In this document: piece by piece, positions 7,818 through 15,534 of the stretch
Numbering within the stretch: the stretch's first letter is position 1
Layout: every line of letters starts with the position of its first letter
Assembly (NCBI RefSeq): GCF_900566085.1
Contig: NZ_UPHT01000158.1
Coordinates: 1-35,173 of the forward strand
Length of the DNA stretch: 35,173 nt
Reading direction: 5' to 3'
DNA from: Mycobacterium attenuatum
GTDB lineage: Bacteria > Actinomycetota > Actinomycetes > Mycobacteriales > Mycobacteriaceae
Notes under the pieces: model-generated
Databases searched by the model: none
What the model was told of the DNA's origin: nothing
What the model saw: only the letters and a program-made list of their open reading frames with translations
Made by a program: the position numbers and the translations under genes

Positions 7818-8907
7818 CAAGTTCAAGGGCAGCCTGTCGGCCGCCGAGGTCGCCGACAACCTCGCCCGCGGCCTGGCCGCAACCGGCGTGCACACCGTGA
7901 CCCTGCCGTTGGCTGATGGCGGTGACGGCAGCGTCGCCGCCGCAGTGTCCGCGGGGATGCGGCCACACCCGTGCACCGTCGCCGACGCGCTGGGTAGGCC
8001 GCATACCGCCGCGATCGCTGTCGACGCCGAAACCGCCGTCGTGGAAGTGGCCAATACCTGCGGATTAGCCACACTGCCGCGGGGTGTACTGGTCCCGATG
8101 ACCGCCTCGAGCTACGGATTTGGCGAAGCGATCCGGCACGCCGTGGGCCTGGGTGTGCGCCGCGTTGTCCTCGCGCTCGGCGGCAGCGCCAGCACCGACG
8201 GAGGCGCCGGTTTGCTCGCCGCGCTGGGCTACGCCTTCCACGACAGCGGTGGCCAACCGATCACACCGGAGGCCCACGCGCTCAACCGAATCCGCCGGGT
8301 GGACGTCTCCGGCGCCGCAGACATAAGCGGGGTCGAACTGATCGTGGCCAGCGATGTGAACAGTCCGCTGACCGGGTGCGACGGTGCCGCAGCACTTTTC
8401 GCTCCGCAGAAAGGGGCCGGCGTCACCGACGTCGACCACCTCGAGGCAGGCCTGAAATCACTTGTTGCGGCGCTGCGACGATCCGGTTGTCCCGACGCCG
8501 CCGCGTTGGCCCGCCTGCCCGGTGCTGGTGCAGCCGGTGGCTGCGGCTTTGCGGCCTTGTGTCTGGGTGCCCGGATCGTTTCCGGCGCCGACTTCTTTCT
8601 CGACCTGCTGGGCTTTCAGCGGCACCTGCCCCACGTCGACGTCGTCATCACCGGCGAGGGGCACCTGGACCACCAGACCCTGCGGGGAAAACTACCCGCC
8701 GTGGTCGCCCGGCGCGCTGCCCCCAAGCCAGTCATCGCGGTGGCCGGCAGAGCCGAAATGCCTTCCAGATTGCGACTTTTCACCGACATCGTTACTGTCG
8801 CTGAGCGAACCGCCGCCGACACCAGGCAGGACCCGGTGCTCACCGCCGAATTGCTCTACCACATCGGCGTCGACATCGGAGGTCGCCTCACCCGCCGGGA
8901 CGGGTAG
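7795..8907 (+). CDS. Glycerate 2-kinase (GarK/GlxK family)
   Basis: This 370-residue kinase is placed at ATG 7795, with GGAG seven bases upstream and inside the end of the symporter gene. It carries APDKFKGSLSA at the N terminus, PLADGGDGS, GGSASTDGGAGLLAALG, SPLTGCDGAAALFAPQKGAG and the C-terminal ITGEGHLDHQTLRGKLPA, which together define the bacterial type I glycerate kinase family. It phosphorylates D-glycerate, giving 2-phosphoglycerate that enters glycolysis. With the upstream genes it completes a tartrate or glycerate route. Its last codons and TAG lie inside a 41-bp sequence repeated at 9809-9849, so a small element has inserted at or recombined with its 3' end. Confidence 0.93.
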   Translation: MRALVAPDKFKGSLSAAEVADNLARGLAATGVHTVTLPLADGGDGSVAAAVSAGMRPHPCTVADALGRPHTAAIAVDAETAVVEVANTCGLATLPRGVLVPMTASSYGFGEAIRHAVGLGVRRVVLALGGSASTDGGAGLLAALGYAFHDSGGQPITPEAHALNRIRRVDVSGAADISGVELIVASDVNSPLTGCDGAAALFAPQKGAGVTDVDHLEAGLKSLVAALRRSGCPDAAALARLPGAGAAGGCGFAALCLGARIVSGADFFLDLLGFQRHLPHVDVVITGEGHLDHQTLRGKLPAVVARRAAPKPVIAVAGRAEMPSRLRLFTDIVTVAERTAADTRQDPVLTAELLYHIGVDIGGRLTRRDG

Positions 8908-8910
8908 CGG
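8870..8910. repeat. Left 41-bp direct repeat flanking the HEPN islet
   Basis: This copy runs through the last codons and stop of the glycerate kinase gene. It matches 9809-9849 at 38 of 41 positions, with a period of 939 bp. Its core is CGACATCGGAGGTC followed by CCTCACCCGCCGGG. The duplication of a gene end at both borders is what site-specific integration or unequal recombination leaves behind. Confidence 0.85.
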
Positions 8911-8911
8911 T

Positions 8912-9093
8912 TTACGTAGCGACCAAAGCGTCCGTGCGCACAAAACGGTCGAGAAACTCGTCGGAGCCGTCATCCACTCCGACACTGATAGTCACGTAAT
9001 TGCCACGAATACGTAGGACCGTACCCTCGATGACGCGGGGACAAACTGTACACGCACGCGGTCTCCGGGGCGCGGCTGTCGTCGTTGCTTCAC
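8912..9093 (-). pseudogene. Frameshifted small companion gene of the HEPN islet (about 60 residues)
   Basis: Reading starts at GTG 9093, preceded by the very strong ribosome site GGGAGGGGA. It gives VKQRRQPRPGDRVRVQFVP, then needs a -1 correction in the G-run 9037-9040 (CCCC on the coding strand) to continue as RVIEGTVLRIRGNYVTISV, GVDDGSDEFLDRF and VRTDALVAT before TAA at 8912. Uncorrected, it stops after about 33 codons. The corrected product looks like a small all-beta, SH3-like domain (DRVRV, EGTV, YVTISV strands). I do not recognise the family. It follows the HEPN-like gene on the same strand, 49 bp downstream. Confidence 0.5.
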
Positions 9094-9142
9094 AGTCCCC
9101 TCCCTTCCATCACCACGGCTCTGTTCCCGTTAAGTCCAACAA

Positions 9143-9738
9143 CTATGCGCCGACAACTGTGTCCATCACAGCAGAAGCGCCATTGAGTGAGCTGCGCCAT
9201 CGACGGAAGGTTGCCAGGGGCAACCCGTGCTCACGGTGGGCAGCAGTCAGCTTTTCCACGTCGCTGTGCGCGATGCCGTTCCTAGCGCCGTTCAAGGCTC
9301 TGAGTGTTTTCTCCCGCTTCGGGCTCCTCCTCGGGTAGCGCTGTTTCAATTCATCGCCGATGTGAATGCCCAGGGTGGCGAAGTCTGTGACTAGGGCGCT
9401 GAAGTCGGCATTGCCTTTGTTCAGTCGGCGGTCCCTATCAGGCCTCCTGCTCGGCGAGATGGTTCGTTCCCTGACCAGTGCGTCGAGAACAACGGGGATG
9501 CTTCTGCCGTTGCTTGAGATGGTCTGCAGGCTGTTCGCGACGTGAATTGCGGCGTCCTGCTGTAGGTCACGACAGAACCCTGAAACTCGGCGGCCAGCGC
9601 CACAAAGAGGGCGCGATTCAAGCCCTTCGTGTCATATTTTCGCCCACGCTTGCGTCCTGTGATTTTGCCGTGGATGGAGTCCAGGCTGTCGAGCGCTTCG
9701 GCGCGCTCGGTCTGCCATCTATCCAAGGCGTCGGACAT
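9143..9738 (-). pseudogene. Frameshifted HEPN-domain protein gene
   Basis: From ATG 9738 the frame gives MSDALDRWQTERAEALDSLD, then ALFVALAAEFQG. One missing base in the GGG at about 9578-9580 then throws it out of frame. With one base added, it continues FCRDLQQDAAIHVANSLQTI through LVTDFATLGIHIGDEL to RALNGARNGIAHSDVEKL and stops at 9143, giving 198 residues. RNGIAH (bases 9266-9283) fits the RxxxxH motif of HEPN ribonucleases, and the FQGFCRDL helix is also HEPN-like. HEPN proteins are common RNase toxins in toxin-antitoxin and phage-defence systems. The single shift could be real decay or a sequencing error. The gene sits between two 41-bp direct repeats. Confidence 0.65.
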
Positions 9739-9808
9739 GAGGAAACACTAGAGCTTGAAGCGCTGGGCGGTCGATGCCACAGCCGGCGGAAGGAAGGTGG
9801 TCGCCCGT

Positions 9809-9849
9809 TCGACATCGGAGGTCACCTCACCCGCCGGGCGGGGTAGCGG
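9809..9849. repeat. Right 41-bp direct repeat flanking the HEPN islet
   Basis: This is the second copy of the repeat at 8870-8910, differing at three positions. On the plus strand it still encodes the glycerate kinase C terminus (DIGGHLTRRAG then TAG) although no kinase body precedes it. On the minus strand it supplies the C terminus and stop of the acyltransferase gene. Before the insertion the two convergent genes would therefore have overlapped by about 20 bp at their 3' ends. Confidence 0.85.
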
Positions 9850-11224
9850 CGAGCAGTTCTTGCAATTCGACAGTGAAGTCGTCGGCGAGGACCGCTAGAT
9901 CGGGCAATAGCTGCGGGCAGGAGATGATGCCGAAATCGAGCTTGCCGTTGAGCGACATCACGGTGATGTTGAGCCCGCAGCCGTGAAAGATGGGTCCAAG
10001 CGGATACATCGCGGTCAGCCTTGCGCCCAGGAAGTACAACGTCACCTGGGGACCGGCGACATTGGAGACGATCACGTTGTGCACCGGTGTATGCGTCAGC
10101 GGGGTCTTGGCGAAAAGCCGCATCGCGGTACCGAACAATGTCGAGTCGGCAAACTGCGCCCAGTCCTGCAGCAGGGTGGCTGCGATCGCCGAACTATGGT
10201 CCTTGGCACGCGAATTCGCCTGCGCGATGGCCTGTAACCGTCTGCCCGGATCGGAGATGTGGGTCTCCAACCGCGAGAACATCCCCGAGACCTGGTTGTG
10301 GCCGGGCCGACCGGAAGTGTCGCGCACCGACACCGGAACCATCGCCACCAGCGGTTTGGCCGGCAGTTCGCCACGGTCGCACAACCAGCGCCGTAGCACC
10401 CCGGCGCACAGCGCCATGACCACGTCGTTGACCTTGACGCCGAACCGGTCTTTGACCTTCTTGATGTCGGAGAGCTCGAGCTGCGCATACGCGATGTTGC
10501 GCTGGGCGGTCACGGCGGCGTTGAACGCCGTCGGCGGCGCGGCGAACGGGCGCGCCATGCTTCGCCCGCTACGTGCCCGGCGCGCCGTCTCGATCAGCGA
10601 CGCACCCGTAATCGACAGCACGTCGAGGAGCCGCCACGGCCGGGCGGCAAACCCCACCAGGCCACCCGCGGCAATCTGCAGCCAGTTGCCGCCACCGGTG
10701 CCGGCCACCGCATCTGGCGGAGGCGCGTCCGGCTCGGTGCTGCACAGCTGGGCCAGCAGGTTGGCGCCCATGACACCGTCCACCGCGGCGTGATGCACCT
10801 TGGTCAGCACCGCCACTCGGCCACCGGCGGACGCGGGTGTGCCGGCAAGGCCCTCGATCACCCACATCTCCCACAGCGGGTGATCGCGGTCCAGCGGCAG
10901 CGCGGCGATGTGCGCGCAGGTATCGGCCACTTCCGCCCGCCCGCCCGGGGTTGGCACGCCAATGCACTGCAGATGGCGGTCCAGATCAAAAGCGTTGTCC
11001 TCCACCCATACCGGGTGATCCAGATTCAGGCGGCTGTCCGCCAGCTGCTCGCGGAATTGCGGCATCGCCTTGATCCGCATCGCCAGTGCATCGCGCAGCC
11101 GGTCAAACGTATAACCGCCCGGCATCGTCGAGGTGTCCAGTTCCAGCAGACAACACACATGCAGCGGCTGCGTGAACGTTTCCAGGTACAAGAAGCTGGC
11201 GTCAAGCCCGCTGAGTCTTTCCAC
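9827..11224 (-). CDS. Wax ester synthase/diacylglycerol acyltransferase (WS/DGAT family)
   Basis: GTG 11224 is chosen as start because AAGGGGA lies just upstream and the family N terminus VERLSGLDASFLYLE follows directly; this gives 465 residues. The catalytic motif HHxxxDG is present as VHHAAVDGVMGANLL. Further family blocks are HPVWVEDNAFDLDRHL, PLDRDHPLWEMWVIEGL, VNDVVMALCAGVLRRWL, PVSVRD, and NVIVSNVAGP near the C terminus. Such enzymes transfer acyl-CoA to diacylglycerol or long-chain alcohols and make the storage triacylglycerol or wax esters of mycobacteria. The protein is cytoplasmic or membrane-peripheral. It is divergent from an amidase gene. Its C-terminal codons lie in the right copy of the islet repeat. 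Confidence 0.93.
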   Translation of the reverse strand: MERLSGLDASFLYLETFTQPLHVCCLLELDTSTMPGGYTFDRLRDALAMRIKAMPQFREQLADSRLNLDHPVWVEDNAFDLDRHLQCIGVPTPGGRAEVADTCAHIAALPLDRDHPLWEMWVIEGLAGTPASAGGRVAVLTKVHHAAVDGVMGANLLAQLCSTEPDAPPPDAVAGTGGGNWLQIAAGGLVGFAARPWRLLDVLSITGASLIETARRARSGRSMARPFAAPPTAFNAAVTAQRNIAYAQLELSDIKKVKDRFGVKVNDVVMALCAGVLRRWLCDRGELPAKPLVAMVPVSVRDTSGRPGHNQVSGMFSRLETHISDPGRRLQAIAQANSRAKDHSSAIAATLLQDWAQFADSTLFGTAMRLFAKTPLTHTPVHNVIVSNVAGPQVTLYFLGARLTAMYPLGPIFHGCGLNITVMSLNGKLDFGIISCPQLLPDLAVLADDFTVELQELLAATPPGG

Positions 11225-11401
11225 GACGGTCCCCTTGACTTGCTGCGGGTTCAGCTCTCCGTCGCCCGCATCCCACGGTTGGCTACGTATTGCCCGGCGG
11301 AGGCGATGGTGCGCAGATCTGTCGACTTCACCCGAATTGCGACACACTGCACCCGCCGGGTGTACCCCTGCTGCCGTCGCCTAAACCTGCCGCGTCGAAA
11401 A

Positions 11402-11436
11402 TTGCTGCCGACTGCCCGCCTCGTAGGATCGGTCAA
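11402..11436 (+). promoter_or_regulatory. Candidate leaderless promoter of the amidase gene
   Basis: TTGCTG (11402-11407), a 16-bp spacer and TAGGAT (11424-11429) form a plausible SigA-type promoter. The -10 element ends six bases before ATG 11436, so transcription would begin at or next to the start codon. No clear ribosome site precedes the ATG, which fits a leaderless mRNA, a common class in mycobacteria. Confidence 0.45.
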
Positions 11437-12929
11437 TGCGTCTTGACGAGTACCTGCCACTGGATGCGACAGCCCTGGCCGAGCTCGTCGAAAGCAAACA
11501 GGTCACCCCGGCCGAACTTCTCGCCCTGGCTCGCCAACGTGCCGATGCGGTCAATCCGCAACTGAACGCGATCGTTCGTCGCCTCGACGACGTCGCCGAC
11601 GAGCAAGCCGCCGATCCGCGGCTGGGTGGCCCGTTCGCCGGGGTGCCGTTCCTCATCAAAGACCTCGACCAGGAGTACCGGGGCTTTCCCACCTCCTGCG
11701 GATCCCGGTCGCTGGCCAATGACGTGGCCGAGCGGCATGCCCTGATCACGCAGCGCTTCCTGGACGCCGGTCTGGTGATCTTCGGCAAGACCAACACACC
11801 GGAGTTCGGCGCCAAGGGCGTGACCGAGCCCGATTACTGGGGTCCGGCTCGCAACCCCTGGAACACGCAGCGCACGCCGGGCGGCTCCTCGGGTGGGTCG
11901 GGAGCGGCGGTCGCCGCTGGCGTCGTGCCGGCAGCCGGGGCCAACGACGGCGGCGGGTCGATCCGCATCCCCGCCGCCTGCAACGGGCTCGTCGGCCTCA
12001 AACTCAGCCGGGGCCTGTCCCCCTACGGCCCGCAGACCGGCGAGCCGCTGTTCGGCATGGCGGTTCAGGGCGTCGTGAGCCGCACCGTGCGGGACAGCGC
12101 CGGGCTCTACGACGCGGTCATCGGACCCAATCCCCGTGCCGCCTACCAGGTTTGGCTTCCCGACGGCCCGTTTGCCGCACACATCAAGAACCGTCCGGGC
12201 ACCCTGAGGATCGGGTATTCGACGTCGTCGGCGATCAACCCGCACCCCGACCGGGAAGCCGTCGCCGCGGTCGACGACGCGGCCCGGCTCCTCGCCGACC
12301 TGGGGCATCGGGTCGAGGAAGTCAAGCCGCCCTATGACGACGCCGCATTGGCGCGGGATTTTCTGATCATCTGGTTTGCTCAGCTCTACCGTCACGTCGC
12401 CGAGATCAAACAGCGAACCGGCGCCAGCGACAGCGACTTCGAGGCCGACACGCTGGGCATGTGTGAGCTCGCCCGATCAGCCGGCGTCCTGCCGCCGATG
12501 CAGGCGCTGGAGAACATCAACAACTACATCCAGTCCCTGACGACGTTCCACGACGACTACGACTACTTCCTGACCCCCACCCTGGCCACGCCCCCGCTTG
12601 CGGTCGGTGCCACCGCGACGTCTCCCCGCCTGCAGTTGGCGTCGCGGCTGATGAGCAAGCTGCGCGCCGGAAAAGTGCTGGCGCTCACCGGAATCCTGGA
12701 TGACCTGATCCAGGAGAGCCTGGGCTGGGTGCCCTACACGCAGCTAGCCAATTTGACCGGGCGGCCCGCGATCAGCGTGCCGCTGCACTGGACGGACGAC
12801 GGGCTGCCGCTGGGTGTGCAGTTCGTCGGACGACTGGGCGCCGACGGCGATCTGTTACAGCTGGCAGCGCAACTCGAAGAAGCCCGTCCCTGGGCGCACC
12901 GGCATCCGGCGCCCGTGGTCTCGGGCTAA
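11436..12929 (+). CDS. Amidase (amidase signature family)
   Basis: This 497-residue hydrolase has the amidase signature fold. The Ser-cisSer-Lys triad can be placed as Lys75 (GVPFLIKDL), Ser151 (TPGGSSGGSGAAVAAG) and Ser175 (DGGGSIRIPAACNGLVGLK). The 24-residue spacing of the two serines is as in known family members. A C-terminal block, NLTGRPAISVPL with GLPLGVQFVG, completes the fold. It probably hydrolyses a carboxylic acid amide to acid and ammonia; the substrate is unknown. No signal peptide is seen, so it should be cytoplasmic. It is convergent with the GCS2-family gene, overlapping it by 4 bp. Confidence 0.93.
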   Translation: MRLDEYLPLDATALAELVESKQVTPAELLALARQRADAVNPQLNAIVRRLDDVADEQAADPRLGGPFAGVPFLIKDLDQEYRGFPTSCGSRSLANDVAERHALITQRFLDAGLVIFGKTNTPEFGAKGVTEPDYWGPARNPWNTQRTPGGSSGGSGAAVAAGVVPAAGANDGGGSIRIPAACNGLVGLKLSRGLSPYGPQTGEPLFGMAVQGVVSRTVRDSAGLYDAVIGPNPRAAYQVWLPDGPFAAHIKNRPGTLRIGYSTSSAINPHPDREAVAAVDDAARLLADLGHRVEEVKPPYDDAALARDFLIIWFAQLYRHVAEIKQRTGASDSDFEADTLGMCELARSAGVLPPMQALENINNYIQSLTTFHDDYDYFLTPTLATPPLAVGATATSPRLQLASRLMSKLRAGKVLALTGILDDLIQESLGWVPYTQLANLTGRPAISVPLHWTDDGLPLGVQFVGRLGADGDLLQLAAQLEEARPWAHRHPAPVVSG

Positions 12930-14401
12930 CACACCGGCCATTCGTGCACTGGGGCACCGGTGTGCGCGTTCTCGCCGTAGCGGCGGGTCATCTCGTGCAG
13001 CGCGGTGATGCGCTGCATCCCACGGTTCTCGAGACGGCCCACCACCCCGGTCTGCCAGGCCGCACCGGTCTGCCCGGAGCGAACCCGCGCTTCGATGACA
13101 CCGAGGTAGCGGTCGCGGTCCTTCGCATCCACGCCCCAGGCGTCCAGTCCGGCGGCGGCGGCCGGCAGCAGGTACTCCTCGACGAGCCGCGCGGCCGGCC
13201 GCTCGCCGCCCTGCCACGACAGCCGCGCCGCCAGCCCGTCGCGAGCCCCGCGATGCAGGTTCTGCTCGGCGATCGCGAAGGGCTGCTGCCGCCATGGCGG
13301 CGGGTCGGTGTCGGCGATCGCGCGGACCAGCCCGTAATAGAAGGCGGCGTTGGCGACCATGTCGACGGCGGTGGGCCCGCTGGGCAGTACCCGGTTTTCG
13401 ATCCGCAGTTGCGGTCGCCCGGCCTGGACGTCGTAAACCGGACGGTTCCAGCGCCACACCGTACCGTTGTGCAGCCGAAGCTCCCGCAGGGTAGGGGCGT
13501 AGCCGGCCTGCCGGGCGGCATCGGGATCCTGTGCCTCCAGCGTCGGGAACAGCGGCGGGAAAATCCGGACCAGGTCGTCGAAAAGCTCGACGGGCCCATC
13601 GACCCAGCGGTCCCCCAGTCGTACCCGTGCGGGCACACCGGCGCGCACCTCGTTGCGGCGGCGGGTGTCGAGGAGCTGTTCGAGCAGGGTGATGCGGGTC
13701 TCCTGCCATGCCTGGCGGCCCAGCAGGTACGGCGAGTTGGCGGCGCCCGCCACCTGCGCACCGGCAATTGCCTGGGCGGCGTTGTAGTAGGCGGTGAACC
13801 GCTCCGGCGCCACCCGCAGGTGCAGTTGCAGGCTGGTGGTGGCGGCGTCGGGTGCCACCGAGTCGGTGGTGAACTCCACCGGCTCGGCGCCGTCGACGAT
13901 GCGCACCAGAAACGGCCGGTGCCGGGCGGTGGCCATGCGACTGGACAGCAACTCGTAGCGCGGGTTGTGCGAGATGCGCTCGATGGTGAGTTGCTCGGCG
14001 CTCAGGGTCGCCAGCATGCCCACAGCGAGCAGTCGCGCGCCGAGCCGCTCGATACGGGCGCGGCACCCGTCGAGCACCTCGACAAGGTCGCGCTCGCTGT
14101 CGCGTAGCACGCTGCCGTGCAACAGGCGGGGCGCGAGGTTGAGCTCGACATTGAACTGACCGAGCTCATGCTGCATGTCAGTGCGGCCAAGGTGCGCCAA
14201 GACGGCATCGCTGACCAGCCGCGGCCGGCCCAACGGATCCACCAGATCCAGTTCGACCTCCATGCCGATGGTGTCCTGGTGGCCGCTGAACCAGCCGTCG
14301 TCGACCATGCGCCGCAATGCGGCAACGCATCGCTGCAGCCGGTGGCGCACTTCGTGCTCGCGGCCGACGGCCAGGCCGGAAGCGTCGACGCGGTCACCCA
14401 C
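12926..14401 (-). CDS. GCS2-family carboxylate-amine (glutamate-cysteine-type) ligase
   Basis: The start is set at GTG 14401, which has AGGAGG six bases upstream; this gives 491 residues. The GCS2 family blocks are IGMEVELDLVDPLG near the N terminus (metal/ATP-binding acidic residues), HELGQFNVELNLAP, ATTSLQLHLRVAPE, AANSPYLLG, RIENRVLPSGPTAVDMVANA and the C-terminal HTGAPVHEWPV. The family joins glutamate to cysteine or another amine using ATP. The protein is longer than the ~370-residue YbdK type, with extra sequence in the second half. The substrate cannot be told from the sequence. It follows the remains of an epimerase gene at 55 bp on the same strand. Confidence 0.85.
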   Translation of the reverse strand: MGDRVDASGLAVGREHEVRHRLQRCVAALRRMVDDGWFSGHQDTIGMEVELDLVDPLGRPRLVSDAVLAHLGRTDMQHELGQFNVELNLAPRLLHGSVLRDSERDLVEVLDGCRARIERLGARLLAVGMLATLSAEQLTIERISHNPRYELLSSRMATARHRPFLVRIVDGAEPVEFTTDSVAPDAATTSLQLHLRVAPERFTAYYNAAQAIAGAQVAGAANSPYLLGRQAWQETRITLLEQLLDTRRRNEVRAGVPARVRLGDRWVDGPVELFDDLVRIFPPLFPTLEAQDPDAARQAGYAPTLRELRLHNGTVWRWNRPVYDVQAGRPQLRIENRVLPSGPTAVDMVANAAFYYGLVRAIADTDPPPWRQQPFAIAEQNLHRGARDGLAARLSWQGGERPAARLVEEYLLPAAAAGLDAWGVDAKDRDRYLGVIEARVRSGQTGAAWQTGVVGRLENRGMQRITALHEMTRRYGENAHTGAPVHEWPVC

Positions 14402-14456
14402 GGCAGACCTCCTCGCGGCGCTGTTCGAGCCAGACCGCAACTACAGCATGCCGCGC

Positions 14457-14786
14457 CTACATCGCGAGAGCCACCGGGCGGAACACGCCGAGGTGGTAGG
14501 AGCTGCCGGCATACTCCTTGGCGCCCACCAGTTGCGACAGCGGCGTCTGGACCGGACCGCCGCGTGCGATGCGGGCGGCAATCGAGTTCAGGTCGAACCG
14601 GGGGCGCCAGCCCAGGTGGTGCCGCGCCCGGGTGTTGACGTAGACGCGGTCCAGCCGATCCGGGAAGCGCCGCCCGCGCTGCGCCCACACGGCCGCGGCC
14701 AGCGGGGCCCGGCACGCGAATTGCGTTGCGGCATCAGTGCGTAACAACGTCAGGTCCTGGCGGGCGGCGAACGCGACAATCTCGGC
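14457..14786 (-). pseudogene. C-terminal remnant of an NAD-dependent sugar epimerase
   Basis: The frame reads DLTLLRTDAATQFA, then RRFPDRLDRVYVNTRARHHL and GWRPRFDL, ending in VGAKEYAGSSYHLGVF. This is the C-terminal third of extended short-chain dehydrogenase-type NDP-sugar epimerases (the YVN.RAR..LGW.PR block). The N-terminal Rossmann GxxGxxG part is absent. What precedes it instead is the decayed middle of a thiamine-diphosphate enzyme. I infer a deletion that joined two unrelated genes, followed by decay. The stop lies 55 bp before the GCS2 gene start. Confidence 0.6.
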
Positions 14787-14789
14787 GCC

Positions 14790-15502
14790 CCTGGCGCCAC
14801 AGCCGCCCCTACGAAGGCCGTCCCCGAAAAACCGCTGTCCAGCAACACATTGGCGCAACAGCTTGCTGTAGCCGGGCTATCACGTCGTCGGCGCTCTCCG
14901 GTGTGCCCGGGGCCAGGCCCCTCGGGATGGCATGGCCGGTGCTGGTCATCCCGGCCGGGTCGGCGGGCAGCACCTCATCCACCAGATCGCGCGGCAAGCT
15001 GGTGTGTACCGGTCCGCTCGGGATGCCTGCCAGCGCCCGAAACCCGGTTGATCTTGGCGGGCGCGTTGGCCACCGATTCGATCGGCATCGAGCTACGGCA
15101 CAGCCGGCAAAAGACCGCGCCCAGGCCGAGCCCGTCCTCGCTGGTGTCCTGCTGCTACTGCAGGACGAATTCGACAACCGGCACCTCCCCGGTGAGCACC
15201 AGCACCGGCACGTGGTTCACCGCGGCATTGGCCACGGCGGTCACGACGTTGATCGTCCCGGGTCCGGCCGCGAAGACGGCCGCCGGGCGGTCGCAAGCCC
15301 GGGCATAGCCGTCGGCGAGGTAGCCGGCGCCGCCTCCATGCCGGGTGAGCACGATCCGCAAGTCGCTGTCGCGGGCGACCCGCATCAACAGTGAATCAAG
15401 GCGAGACGTCGGAAGCCCGCACACCAGGGATATCCCGGCCGGGCACGGCGTCGGCGCGAGCCCTGGTCGGATCCCTGACAGATCCTTGGAGCGACACGGC
15501 AA
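14790..15502 (-). pseudogene. Truncated thiamine-diphosphate enzyme gene with stop and frameshifts
   Basis: The first part, from about 15424, reads VCGLPTSRLDSLLMRVA, VLTRHGGGAGYLADGYARA and VFAAGPGTINVVTAVANA, an acetolactate-synthase-like PYR domain. A TAG at 15155 interrupts it, but the same frame continues as DTSEDGLGLGAVF and SVANAPAKINR. A shift near 15045 then leads to PSGPVHTSLPRDLVDEVLPA, and another near 14850 to ANVLLDSGFSG. The Glu that activates the cofactor (usually RHEGGA) is Gly here. Roughly 200 of about 550 residues remain, and the C-terminal PP domain is gone. This is clearly a dead gene. Confidence 0.7.
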
Positions 15503-15534
15503 TACCGGGCCGTATCAGGAGATACAGTGACACG

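Noticed and set aside
6312..8072. A 586-codon open frame on the minus strand across the symporter and kinase
   Set aside because: It lies opposite two genes with clear family motifs. Its product is rich in Arg, Gln, His and Asp without any domain, as expected of an antisense shadow in GC-rich DNA.
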